From NCBI RefSeq assembly GCF_900111945.1, contig NZ_FOYO01000001.1, forward strand, positions 2,921,751 through 2,985,750: a DNA stretch of 64,000 nt, read 5' to 3'. A program made the translations under genes and the position numbers. The DNA comes from Litoreibacter janthinus. GTDB lineage: Bacteria; Pseudomonadota; Alphaproteobacteria; Rhodobacterales; Rhodobacteraceae. Below the pieces are notes generated by a model that saw nothing but the letters and a program-made list of their open reading frames with translations, ran no database searches and was not told the DNA's origin. Each line of letters starts with the position of its first letter. The stretch's first letter is position 1. Below are positions 44,225-52,594 of the stretch, one piece after another.

Positions 44225-45397
44225 TCAGAACAAATCAGCGGGGTCAGCCGCCGCAAGCCGACGCGTCGCAATGGCACCCGACAGGGCGCAGAACACCACC
44301 GTTCCAACAAATACAGCACCCGCCATTCCGACTGTCATCTGCAACGGCAAAGTTGTTGCGGCGGCCATGCCCGTCAGGATGGCTGTCCCGACTATGACTC
44401 CCGGCACGAAACCGAAGATCCCCAGAATAAGCGCCTCCTCCAGCACAATGCCAAGAAAGAACGTGTGGCCGTAGCCCATCGCCTTGAAGGTCGCATATTC
44501 GCGCATGTGGTCGGCCACATCCGTGGACAAAACCTGATAAACGATGACGATCCCCACCAGTATGCCGATGATCACACCAAAGCCAAAGATGATGCCCGTA
44601 GGCCGTTGTGTCTGTTGGTAAGAAAGCTCTTCTTGCGCGGCGGCGTCAAAGCTGCGCACCCGCAGGGACTTATCCGAAATTAGGTCGCGCAATCGCTCTG
44701 CCACCACATCCGGATCGGCGCCCAGAGTGACTTTCAGCAAAATGTGGTCTGGCGCGGAGGAGCTTCTTGCACCGAACAGGCTCAAAAAGGTTTGGTCCGA
44801 CACAATCATGTAGCCGTCACCGCCAAACCCGCCGCCGCCAGAAAACGTATCATATAGCGTCAATGTTGCCCCTGAAACTTCGAAGGATGTCGGCGTCTGC
44901 GGGCGGATCGACGCCGCAACCGCGCTAGGGAGCCCACGCGAGAGACGGTCAATCAACCCGGCTCCGTTGAGTTGCAGCACCTCGGTTTTCGCGGCCAGTT
45001 CTGGTGCCAAAAACTTGCTTTGCGCAGGATCCAGCCCGTAGGTCGTCAACCCCAGCGACGCGTTGGTCCTCAGCCAAGTGACATTGCCGATAAACAACCC
45101 CGTTCCTACCTCGACCTCAGGATCGGCCAGCGCCTGCAAAAGCCATTGCCGCGCAACGTTCCCCCCTTCTGTCATGGAGTTCGCATCATCGGCGGAGATC
45201 ATGATATCGGCGCGGAAAAAGTCGTAGGGTTTTAGCGTTGCCGTCGCCATCGAATTCATGATGCCAAGCTGCACAAACACCAGCACATTCGCAAATGCCA
45301 CGCCTGCAAGGGCCGCCGCAAAGCGCGGACGGCTATGGGTCAGCTGCAACCACCCGATTGGTAGCCGCCCCAGCAAGGCTTGTAGCAAACCTGTCAT
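44225..45397 (-). CDS. DevC-like ABC transporter permease (FtsX-type)
   Basis: A 390-residue permease with four main spans: one near residues 25-50, a long periplasmic domain (about 60-270), and three clustered near 285-310, 335-355 and 355-380. DVADHMREYATFKAMGYGHT is the cytoplasmic motif typical of DevC. In cyanobacteria DevBCA exports glycolipids to the heterocyst envelope; here the cargo is unknown. Translationally coupled to devB by overlap and followed closely by the ATPase gene. Confidence 0.88.
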   Translation of the reverse strand: MTGLLQALLGRLPIGWLQLTHSRPRFAAALAGVAFANVLVFVQLGIMNSMATATLKPYDFFRADIMISADDANSMTEGGNVARQWLLQALADPEVEVGTGLFIGNVTWLRTNASLGLTTYGLDPAQSKFLAPELAAKTEVLQLNGAGLIDRLSRGLPSAVAASIRPQTPTSFEVSGATLTLYDTFSGGGGFGGDGYMIVSDQTFLSLFGARSSSAPDHILLKVTLGADPDVVAERLRDLISDKSLRVRSFDAAAQEELSYQQTQRPTGIIFGFGVIIGILVGIVIVYQVLSTDVADHMREYATFKAMGYGHTFFLGIVLEEALILGIFGFVPGVIVGTAILTGMAAATTLPLQMTVGMAGAVFVGTVVFCALSGAIATRRLAAADPADLF

Positions 45398-46623
45398 TGT
45401 TGCGGCGTCGCGTGGGTGTCGATGCGGGCAATCACTTCGAGATTGGTAAAGCGCGATGCGATCTCAGATGATGCGGCGTCCAACTCCACCATTACACGGA
45501 TCACGCGTGCGTCGGTGTTGGCGGCCGTGTCATCCGAGACCAACCCCTGCCGCCCTACCGTCAGACCGATATATTTTACCATGCCCTGAAAGGTCCGGCC
45601 AAGCGCCGTCGAGACAAGCTCAACGGGCTGCCCGGGCTGGACCTGAACGATCCTGTCCTGATAAACCTCGACCTCTGCCATCATATGGGCGGTGTCCCCC
45701 ATCTCCATGATACCTTCTGCCGGAGGTCGCTCGCCGGGCGTTGCGTGGATGTTGAGGACGGTGCCAGTGATCGGGGCCAGCACGTCAGCCCGTGCAAGAT
45801 CACGCTGCGCGCGGGTCAGATCAGCTTTCACTGCGTCCAGATTCCGCTCCGCCACGATCACGTCGGGCTGGTCCGCCACCGCAACGCTGGCGTAGCGCGA
45901 CAGCGTGGCTTCCGCCTTGGTCACAGCCAATGCCGCCTGTTGTTCTGCAGCTGTTACGGCGTCCAAGGTGGCACTCGTGGTGACACCGCGCTGGAACAAC
46001 GCGCGGGTGCGCTCCAGCTCTGCCTTGGCCTCGACAGCGGCGCTGCGCGCTTGATCCAGCGCCGCCTGCGCTTCATCGCGGCTGTTTTGCACCGCCACGC
46101 GGGTTTGCATCAGCGTCGCTTCACGGATTGCAACGTTGGCCTCGGCCTGCAGCACCGCGCTTTGCAGAACGTCGTGATTGTCCAAGCGCGCAACCGGTGT
46201 GCCCTTTTCCAGACGGTCGCCTTCGGCCACCAAAATTTCCGCAACCCGCGCATCTCCTGCGCCGTAAGGCGCGGCAACAATCGACACGTCACCCTGTGGC
46301 AGCAACCGAGCAAGGCCAACCACATCGGTCACTCGCATGGTCTCGACCATGTCTTGCGGGATTTCGATATCCGGCGGCAGCGCGATCGGAGATGCGGACC
46401 CAGCTCCGGGTTGCAGACCTGTGATTTCATAGAATTTCTGCAACCCGGGCGGCTGGAAATACAACCCGATTACGCCTCCCGAGAACAGCAGGACGGGGAT
46501 AAACAACAGCAACAGATATCGCTTGCGAAACCGTGCCCGAGGGGCGGCTGCGACCGCGCCGTCAGTGCCGTCACCATGACGGACAATCTCGATGGGTAGA
46601 TCTTGGTCGGACTGGTCGGTCAT
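45394..46623 (-). CDS. DevB-like membrane-fusion (HlyD-family) protein
   Basis: A 409-residue periplasmic adaptor. N-terminal cytoplasmic part with one span (about 32-52), a biotinyl-lipoyl-like region split around a long alpha-hairpin (about 170-270: VEAKAELERTRALFQRGVTT), and a C-terminal beta domain with PITGTVLNIHATPGERP. Such adaptors connect an inner-membrane exporter to the outer envelope. First gene of the exporter operon. Confidence 0.88.
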   Translation of the reverse strand: MTDQSDQDLPIEIVRHGDGTDGAVAAAPRARFRKRYLLLLFIPVLLFSGGVIGLYFQPPGLQKFYEITGLQPGAGSASPIALPPDIEIPQDMVETMRVTDVVGLARLLPQGDVSIVAAPYGAGDARVAEILVAEGDRLEKGTPVARLDNHDVLQSAVLQAEANVAIREATLMQTRVAVQNSRDEAQAALDQARSAAVEAKAELERTRALFQRGVTTSATLDAVTAAEQQAALAVTKAEATLSRYASVAVADQPDVIVAERNLDAVKADLTRAQRDLARADVLAPITGTVLNIHATPGERPPAEGIMEMGDTAHMMAEVEVYQDRIVQVQPGQPVELVSTALGRTFQGMVKYIGLTVGRQGLVSDDTAANTDARVIRVMVELDAASSEIASRFTNLEVIARIDTHATPQQ

Positions 46624-46737
46624 ACATGCTCCGAAGATGTTTTTTGTCGCGATGAAAGGCTCTTAACCCTTTGACCATGACGAACGACATGATCTATCGC
46701 AATGCGGCAGATCAATCTGCACCGTCACCGGGTTTCG

Positions 46738-47091
46738 CTACGCCTCGGGTGCTTTGCGAAACAAAGATTGCGCGGTGTAGACCAAGATCGCGGCGCCAAC
46801 GGCCCCCGTGGCCCCGATCCCCAACAGCACAATCACGTCAACCGGCCCGCCAATGTCGCGCAGGCTGGAATGCGTCATGGCTTGCACAAACACCACTGCA
46901 AGCACCGCGCCGAACGGCATCGACAGCTGCGCCCACAGAAATTTGCGCATCGACATCGCTCTGTCGCGGATCAGCACATAGAGATAGGCCAGCGTCACAC
47001 CCGCCGCCGCGACGACCATAGCCCAAAATAGGCCGCGCCCGAAGATTTCTTCGAACACCGCGATCATTGTCTCAAAAGTGAGTTGTTCCAT
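46738..47091 (-). CDS. DUF5368 membrane protein
   Basis: A 117-residue protein with three hydrophobic segments (about 18-40, 56-73, 84-107) and the DUF5368 pattern FEEIFGRGLFWAM, SSLRDIGGPVDVIVLLG. Function unknown; it recurs in Rhodobacteraceae near sulfur-oxidation genes, and here follows a sulfide:quinone reductase-like gene after 11 bases on the same strand, so a redox or quinone-linked role is likely but unproven. Confidence 0.82.
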   Translation of the reverse strand: MEQLTFETMIAVFEEIFGRGLFWAMVVAAAGVTLAYLYVLIRDRAMSMRKFLWAQLSMPFGAVLAVVFVQAMTHSSLRDIGGPVDVIVLLGIGATGAVGAAILVYTAQSLFRKAPEA

Positions 47092-47102
47092 GTCTTGTCC
47101 CC

Positions 47103-48419
47103 TTAGGCTTTGCCGCGCAGCATTGCGTTATAGGTAGCTTTCAACGCCACCTCCTTCATCAACCAGCTGATCCACAGCTCTTCCAGTGGGGCGATCACCC
47201 CCGGAAAAGACGGCGTTAGATTGTTGTGGTAGTCGAACTCGACCAGCATCGCCCGCCCCACTCGTGTGATCAGCGGACAAGAGGTGTAGCCGTCATAAAT
47301 TGCGGCCCCCTCGCGCCCTTCGATAGCGGCAATCAAGTGATCTTCGACCACAGGCACCTGCCATTTGACCGACGCGGCGGTTTTGCCCTTTGGCACACCC
47401 GCCACATCACCCAACGCGAAAATGTCAGGATAGCGAAGATGGCGGAGGCTTTTCATGTCGACTTCGACCCAGCCCTGATCGGTCCATTTATCAGCCCAGC
47501 TCAGGCCCGACTGGCGGATCACATCCGGCGCCCGTTGCGGCGGGATGACGTGGAGGTAGTCATATTCCATCTCCGCATCGCCATCAGGCGTCGCGAAGGT
47601 GGCGCGCTTGCTTCCTGCATCAACCGCCTTCAAAACATGGCTGTAATGCGGGGCAATTCCGCGATCCTCAAACAGCATTCGCACCTTTTCGGACACAATA
47701 GGCACGCCAAAAAGCGATCCGTCATGAGAGGCATAATGCATCTCGTGCTTGCCCGCGCCCGCTGTGCGTGTCGCGATGTCTTCGATCAGGAAGGTGTGCT
47801 TCAGAGGTGCGCCTGCACATTTCATCTCGGTGCCCGGGCGGGTGAACACCCCGACCCCACCGTCTTCGGCGAATTTCGACGCCGCTTTCCAGGTTTTCGC
47901 GGCATATTGCGGCCCCGCATACAGCGCCCCGATGCCGTTGGTCCCGACCATATCAAGCGAGAACCCCTCGATTGCGTCATGGTCCAGCACAAGACCGGGC
48001 GCGACGATCAGGAAGTCGTACGGCACAGTTGTGCCGCCGGTCGTGTCAACGGTCTTGGCAATCGGGTCGATGGCGGCGGCGGCCTCTGCAATATGCGTGA
48101 TCCCTTTGGGCAGCCATTGGGTGGTTTTCGACTGCGTGTAGGACGCGAGCTTGAGCCCTGCGGCCACCAGCGACAAACCGGGCTGGTACAGATGCACCGC
48201 ACTGGGGTCGAGGATGGTGATGTCCGCGCCGTCTAGCCGGTCCATCAAGCGGTTGACCAGCGACGTCCCCGCAGCACCTGCGCCGATCATCACAATGCGG
48301 GCCTTGGTCTGGAGCTTGGCGGCTTTGGCGGGCTGCACGGCGGCAGCTGCGACCAAGCCACCGGTAACAAGCCCGAAAAAGGCACGTCGTGACGTCTGGA
48401 TGGCATGAATATCAGTCAT
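47103..48419 (-). CDS. Sulfide:quinone oxidoreductase-like FAD protein with Tat signal
   Basis: A 438-residue flavoprotein. Its N-terminus has a twin-arginine signal (TSRRAFFGLVTGG) and an alanine-rich end, so it is exported folded. FAD-binding GxGxxG (VMIGAGAAGTSL) is at 43-54. Two cysteines sit in conserved SQR positions, C201 in MKCAGAPLKH and C381 in YTSCPLIT; a third disulfide partner is not obvious. The family oxidises sulfide and passes electrons to quinone. A periplasmic location is unusual for classical SQR, which is monotopic on the membrane; the Tat-dependent flavocytochrome c subunit is the alternative. Neighbouring cydAB encodes a terminal oxidase. Confidence 0.87.
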   Translation of the reverse strand: MTDIHAIQTSRRAFFGLVTGGLVAAAAVQPAKAAKLQTKARIVMIGAGAAGTSLVNRLMDRLDGADITILDPSAVHLYQPGLSLVAAGLKLASYTQSKTTQWLPKGITHIAEAAAAIDPIAKTVDTTGGTTVPYDFLIVAPGLVLDHDAIEGFSLDMVGTNGIGALYAGPQYAAKTWKAASKFAEDGGVGVFTRPGTEMKCAGAPLKHTFLIEDIATRTAGAGKHEMHYASHDGSLFGVPIVSEKVRMLFEDRGIAPHYSHVLKAVDAGSKRATFATPDGDAEMEYDYLHVIPPQRAPDVIRQSGLSWADKWTDQGWVEVDMKSLRHLRYPDIFALGDVAGVPKGKTAASVKWQVPVVEDHLIAAIEGREGAAIYDGYTSCPLITRVGRAMLVEFDYHNNLTPSFPGVIAPLEELWISWLMKEVALKATYNAMLRGKA

Positions 48420-48494
48420 TTTTGCTTCTTTCCTCAGAATGTGGCGAGCCCCACGGCAATGGCATATGCCGTAACAAGTGTTGTGTGACGTAGT

Positions 48495-49472
48495 TCAATC
48501 GGGAACGCAGATCGCGCCCGCGCGCACTGCCATGGCTGTGCGCCAGATCAGCCCCAAGATGACGACCAGCAGCAGCGCCAGAAGCCCTGCGCCGATCCAG
48601 CGATGGGCGTCGGAACCTGCTGCGTGCGCGTAACCGAAGCTGGCAATCGACAGCGCAGCGATCGGGAAAGACAGCGCCCACCACGACAGCGCGAAGGGTA
48701 GCCCGCGTAGCTTTGCAACCTGCGTGGCGACCAGAAGCGCGAAGATGTAACCCGCGCTGAGCAGGAAGTGCCCGAACGGCCCGACCTCGCCCTCAAGGCG
48801 CAGCCATGCGGTGAACGCGACCGCGGGGGGCGCCACGAGGATCATCAATGTCGGCACCATTTTACCCGGCAGCGGGTCGTGGAACATCAGGCGGTTCATC
48901 ACCAGAGTTAGAAGCACGACCCAGAAGATCATCCCGCCCGAGAAAAACAGCCACGACAGCTCTATGTATCCCAGCTTTGCGCCAGCGAGCGGCACGATCA
49001 CGTTGCCAACGGCGGGAATGAACCACGCTGGCGTCATCATTCCGTATTGAAACGGACGGTGGCCGATCCAGGTTGAGAGGACAGACAGCGCCAGCACACC
49101 CTGCAGCAGTGTTGCAAACAGCCAAAGCGGCTTGGCAAAGGCCGGGGCAGCGTCGACGAGTGCGGTCGCGAGCAAAAGCAGTGAGATCGAGATCGCGGGA
49201 AAGAAGGCGATCTTCACAGGATGGTTCCAGTCTGCCACAACTTCTTCGCGGTGGCGCAGCGCCTTAGCCATATAACCCAAGGTGATGGCGGCAAGCACCA
49301 CAACAGAGCCGACCAGCACAGCTTGAGACATCACATGACCCGTCGCGAAGGACGACTCCGCTGCGCGCAAGGCAAGGGTAAAGCCGAACAAGCCCATCGC
49401 GATTGCGAAAAAGCTGATCTGGAAGTTGGCAAGCCGGGGAGACGCCACAGCCTCTGCTGCTGAAACTGACAT
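48495..49472 (-). CDS. SLAC1/TDT family anion channel or exporter
   Basis: A 325-residue protein with about ten hydrophobic segments, matching the tellurite-resistance/dicarboxylate (TDT) family. Typical positions are WNHPVKIAFFPAISISLLL near 83-101, TPAWFIPAVGNVIVPLAG near 145-162 and FSGGMIFWVVLL after it. The family includes TehA, Mae1 and the sulfite exporter SSU1; the closeness to an SQR-like enzyme favours sulfite, thiosulfate or a related sulfur anion. That is contextual inference. Confidence 0.85.
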   Translation of the reverse strand: MSVSAAEAVASPRLANFQISFFAIAMGLFGFTLALRAAESSFATGHVMSQAVLVGSVVVLAAITLGYMAKALRHREEVVADWNHPVKIAFFPAISISLLLLATALVDAAPAFAKPLWLFATLLQGVLALSVLSTWIGHRPFQYGMMTPAWFIPAVGNVIVPLAGAKLGYIELSWLFFSGGMIFWVVLLTLVMNRLMFHDPLPGKMVPTLMILVAPPAVAFTAWLRLEGEVGPFGHFLLSAGYIFALLVATQVAKLRGLPFALSWWALSFPIAALSIASFGYAHAAGSDAHRWIGAGLLALLLVVILGLIWRTAMAVRAGAICVPD

Positions 49473-49511
49473 GGGCAGACCTTTCTTAGGTATGGATCGG
49501 TTTTCGGGAGG

Positions 49512-49545
49512 GCGCGGCAGCGGTGGAATGCTACCGCTACCGCGC
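49512..49545. other. Strong inverted repeat (13-base stem, one mismatch)
   Basis: GCGCGGCAGCGGT and ACCGCTACCGCGC pair with one mismatch around an 8-base loop, between cydX and the TDT gene. No T-run follows on either strand, so it could be a transcript-processing/stability element that separates cydAB-cydX from downstream genes, or a Rho-assisted end. Confidence 0.5.
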
Positions 49546-49558
49546 TTCTCCTCCGCGT

Positions 49559-49687
49559 TTACGCGCGCGGATCTTGGGCGCCGGAAGCGATGACACGCTC
49601 GTCTTCCTTCAGTTCAAGCCACATCGCATTCATCACAGCAAATATGGCGGCCAACGGGAGACCTAGAAGCCATGCAAAATACCACAT
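49559..49687 (-). CDS. cydX: Cytochrome bd oxidase small subunit CydX
   Basis: A 42-residue single-span protein: MWYFAWLLGLPLAAIFAV fits CydX (W-Y-F-x-W-x-L-G), followed by MNAMWLELKEDE. AAAGGA precedes the ATG. CydX stabilises the haem-containing CydAB complex. It begins 14 bases after the cydB stop on the same strand. Confidence 0.92.
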   Translation of the reverse strand: MWYFAWLLGLPLAAIFAVMNAMWLELKEDERVIASGAQDPRA

Positions 49688-49701
49688 CGGAGGTCCTTTC
49701 T

Positions 49702-50865
49702 TCAGTAAACGGAATGAGAATTGTCGGTGACGTCTGCCTCGGTGACCTTGCCCCAGAGCACTTTGTAGACCCATGCGGTGTACATCAGGATCAGCGGCAA
49801 AAAGATTGCAGTGGCCACCAGCATGATGAACAAGGTCAAATGCGACGACGAGCTGTTCCAGACCGTCAGCGACGACCGTGGATCACTTGACGACGGCATG
49901 ATGAACGGGAACATCGTCAGACCGACCGAAGAGATCACCCCGAAGATTGCCATTTTGGAGAACAGCAGGGTCGACACCTCGCGCCCCGCCCGCAGGCCCA
50001 GGAACGTCAGCAGGCCGCCGATGATGCCCATAACAGGGGCGACCACAATCCAAGGGCGATCCTGATAGGAAGTGAGCCAGCTGGCAGTGCGCTCTACTTC
50101 GAAATGCAGCGGGTTGGACGGCCCGTCGGTGACGTAGTCGCCGACAATGCGGAACCCTTCGATCCCGACCGCCAACCACAACCCAGCCAGCACATAGGTT
50201 CCCACGGCCACCAACGCAGCGACGGATCCAATGGCGCGGGCACGGGTTTGAACAATACCCTCGGCCTTCAGCGTCAACCACGCCCCACCATGCATCACCA
50301 GCATCGACAGCGACACCACACCGGCCAAAATCGAGAATGGGTCCAGCAGGCCGATGAACTTCATATACCATGCGCCCTCGTAGATGGTGTGAAGGTCGTC
50401 AGTGAAGTGGAACGGCACACCTTGGATGACGTTCCCCACCGCAACTCCGAACAAGAGTGCCGGCACAGCACCACTGGCAAACAATGCCCAGTCCCAAGCC
50501 GTGCGCCAGCGTGGGTCTTCGCGCTTGGAGCGGTATTTGAACGCCACCGGGCGCACAATGAAACAGGACAAAATGACGAACATCGCCAGATAGAAGCCCG
50601 AGAAGCTCACCGCGTAGAGCGGCGGCCAAGCGGCAAAGATCGCGCCACCGCCGAGGATGAACCAAACTTGGTTCCCCTCCCAGACAGGGCCGACGGTGTT
50701 GATGGCTACGCGACGCTCAATGTCGGTTTTTCCAACGAAAGGCAGCAAGGCACCAACGCCCATGTCGAACCCGTCCGTCAGGGCAAAGCCGATCAACAGC
50801 ACGCCCAGAAGGCCCCACCAGATGACACGCAACAGTTCGTAGCTCAGCAATTCATGCAAAATCAT
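49702..50865 (-). CDS. cydB: Cytochrome bd ubiquinol oxidase subunit II
   Basis: A 387-residue CydB with eight or nine spans: LIGFALTDGFDMGVGALLPF in the first helices, GPVWEGNQVWFILGGGA after it (a strongly conserved block) and DPFSILAGVVSLSMLVMHG in the middle. It completes the bd-type quinol oxidase with CydA. Located a few bases after cydA, same strand. Confidence 0.97.
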   Translation of the reverse strand: MILHELLSYELLRVIWWGLLGVLLIGFALTDGFDMGVGALLPFVGKTDIERRVAINTVGPVWEGNQVWFILGGGAIFAAWPPLYAVSFSGFYLAMFVILSCFIVRPVAFKYRSKREDPRWRTAWDWALFASGAVPALLFGVAVGNVIQGVPFHFTDDLHTIYEGAWYMKFIGLLDPFSILAGVVSLSMLVMHGGAWLTLKAEGIVQTRARAIGSVAALVAVGTYVLAGLWLAVGIEGFRIVGDYVTDGPSNPLHFEVERTASWLTSYQDRPWIVVAPVMGIIGGLLTFLGLRAGREVSTLLFSKMAIFGVISSVGLTMFPFIMPSSSDPRSSLTVWNSSSSHLTLFIMLVATAIFLPLILMYTAWVYKVLWGKVTEADVTDNSHSVY

Positions 50866-50870
50866 GTCTC

Positions 50871-52481
50871 TTACTCCGCTGGCATGGCTATGGCGTCGGC
50901 GTTACGCCGTCCGGCCAAGCGATCATTGTGACGCGTGTTCCAAGCCTCGGTCTCGTCCACGTCCTGATACGGCCCCTTGCGGATGAATTTCAGCATCAGC
51001 CCCATCTCGATTATGAACAGCACCGTGTAGAACACGACGAACCCCGCCAGCGTCAGAGCCACCTCTGTCATCGACAAGGCAGAGACCGACATCGCGGTGG
51101 GCAACACACCATCCACGGTCCAAGGTTGGCGGCCAAACTCGGCAACAAACCACCCCAGCTCTGCGGCAATCCACGGCGCAGGGATCATCCAAACAGCCAT
51201 GTGCAAGGCTGGGCGGGGGAAATTCATCCCCTTGAACGACGCGCGGTAGAAGAAATAGCCCATGGTTGCGACGAAGCCGAAGCCAAGGCCAACCATCAGT
51301 CGGAACGCCCAGAACAGCGGCCAAACAGTCGGCACCGTGTCATTGGAGGCGGCAACGATCTGCTCCTCTGTCGCGTCCAGCGGGTTGTCGACGTATTTTT
51401 TCAGCAAGAAGGCAAAGCCCAAGTCGGCCGAATGTGCCTCGAACTTCGCCATCGTCAGCGGGTCGGTTGCATCGCGTTTTTCACGCACTTCCAGCAACGC
51501 CTCATAGGCGATCATGCCAGAGCGGATACGGTCCTCAGCTGTGGCCACCAGATCGTTGATCCCGGGGATTTCAGTGGTCAAAGATCGAGTGCCAATCAGA
51601 CCCATCGCCCAAGGAATCTCAATCGCGTAATGCGTTTCACGGGTCTCTTGGTCGGGGAAGCCGATCAGGTTGAACGGCGCAGGGGCTTCATGGGTGTCCC
51701 ACATCGCCTCAATCGCGGCGAGCTTCATCTTCTGGCTGTGGGTTGCCGAATAACCGGATTCGTCCCCCAGCAGCACAACCGAGAACGCCGATGCCAGACC
51801 AAATGCGGCGGCCACAGTGATCGACCGGCGGGCCAGTTCGATATGACGGCCCCGCAGCATGTACCAAGCCGAAACGCCAAGCACGAATACCGACGCGGTC
51901 ACATAACCAGCGGACACGGTATGCACAAATTTAGCCTGCGCCACTTCGTTGAACAGGACCTCAAAAAAGTCCGTCATCTCCATACGCATGGTCATCGGGT
52001 TGAATTCGGCCCCGACCGGGTTTTGCATCCAGCCATTGGCGATCAGAATCCAAAGCGCCGAAAAGTTCGACCCGATGGCGACGAGCCAAGCAACTGTCAG
52101 GTGGGCGACCTTGCTCAGTTTATCCCAGCCAAAGAAGAAGAGCCCGACAAAGGTCGCTTCGAGAAAGAAGGCCATAAGCCCTTCGATGGCCAAGGGGGCC
52201 CCGAATATATCTCCCACGTAGTGGCTGTAGTAGCTCCAGTTCATCCCGAACTGGAATTCCATGGTGATGCCTGTCGCCACCCCGAGAACAAAGTTGATCC
52301 CGAACAATGTGCCCCAAAACTTCGTCATTTGCCGCCAGATGGGGCGGTTGGTCATCACATAGACCGTTTCCATGATCGCCACGAGGATTGACAAACCCAG
52401 CGTCAGCGGCACGAAAAGAAAGTGATACATAGCCGTCATCGCAAATTGCAGGCGCGACAGCTCAACGATCCCAAATTCCAT
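50871..52481 (-). CDS. cydA: Cytochrome bd ubiquinol oxidase subunit I
   Basis: A 536-residue CydA. The N-terminal LSRLQFAMTAMYHFLFVPLT contains the haem-ligand histidine H20, with further conserved blocks GWDKLSKVAHLTVAW and GDESGYSATHSQKMKLAAIE (the start of the Q-loop). It carries haems b558, b595 and d and oxidises quinol with very high oxygen affinity. An exact FNR-type box lies about 90 bases upstream, so it is expected to be induced at low oxygen. Confidence 0.97.
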   Translation of the reverse strand: MEFGIVELSRLQFAMTAMYHFLFVPLTLGLSILVAIMETVYVMTNRPIWRQMTKFWGTLFGINFVLGVATGITMEFQFGMNWSYYSHYVGDIFGAPLAIEGLMAFFLEATFVGLFFFGWDKLSKVAHLTVAWLVAIGSNFSALWILIANGWMQNPVGAEFNPMTMRMEMTDFFEVLFNEVAQAKFVHTVSAGYVTASVFVLGVSAWYMLRGRHIELARRSITVAAAFGLASAFSVVLLGDESGYSATHSQKMKLAAIEAMWDTHEAPAPFNLIGFPDQETRETHYAIEIPWAMGLIGTRSLTTEIPGINDLVATAEDRIRSGMIAYEALLEVREKRDATDPLTMAKFEAHSADLGFAFLLKKYVDNPLDATEEQIVAASNDTVPTVWPLFWAFRLMVGLGFGFVATMGYFFYRASFKGMNFPRPALHMAVWMIPAPWIAAELGWFVAEFGRQPWTVDGVLPTAMSVSALSMTEVALTLAGFVVFYTVLFIIEMGLMLKFIRKGPYQDVDETEAWNTRHNDRLAGRRNADAIAMPAE

Positions 52482-52519
52482 ATCTTCAGCTCCAGATATC
52501 AGAGGGGATTCACCCTCAG

Positions 52520-52541
52520 ATTCAAATTCTCATTTTTGAAT
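52520..52541. promoter_or_regulatory. Inverted repeat ATTCAAA-N8-TTTGAAT in the cydA leader
   Basis: A perfect 7-base inverted repeat with an 8-base spacer, within the AT-rich stretch where transcription of cydA would start if the FNR box is at -41.5. A candidate operator, most simply for the Rrf2 regulator encoded at the end of the module. No equivalent copy was seen before cydD. Confidence 0.4.
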
Positions 52542-52568
52542 GTATCATGAATATCGGAGCTGGCAGCA

Positions 52569-52582
52569 TTGATCTGGATCAA
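52569..52582. promoter_or_regulatory. FNR/FnrL-type box upstream of cydA
   Basis: TTGATCTGGATCAA matches TTGAT-N4-ATCAA exactly. It is centred about 94 bases before the cydA start codon, between cydC and cydA. Activation at low oxygen is expected for this family of sites. Confidence 0.8.
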
Positions 52583-52594
52583 TAAGTCATATCT

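Noticed and set aside
50928..52391. A 487-codon plus-strand open frame opposite cydA
   Set aside because: Antisense to a clearly recognised gene, with low-complexity His/Arg-rich translation.
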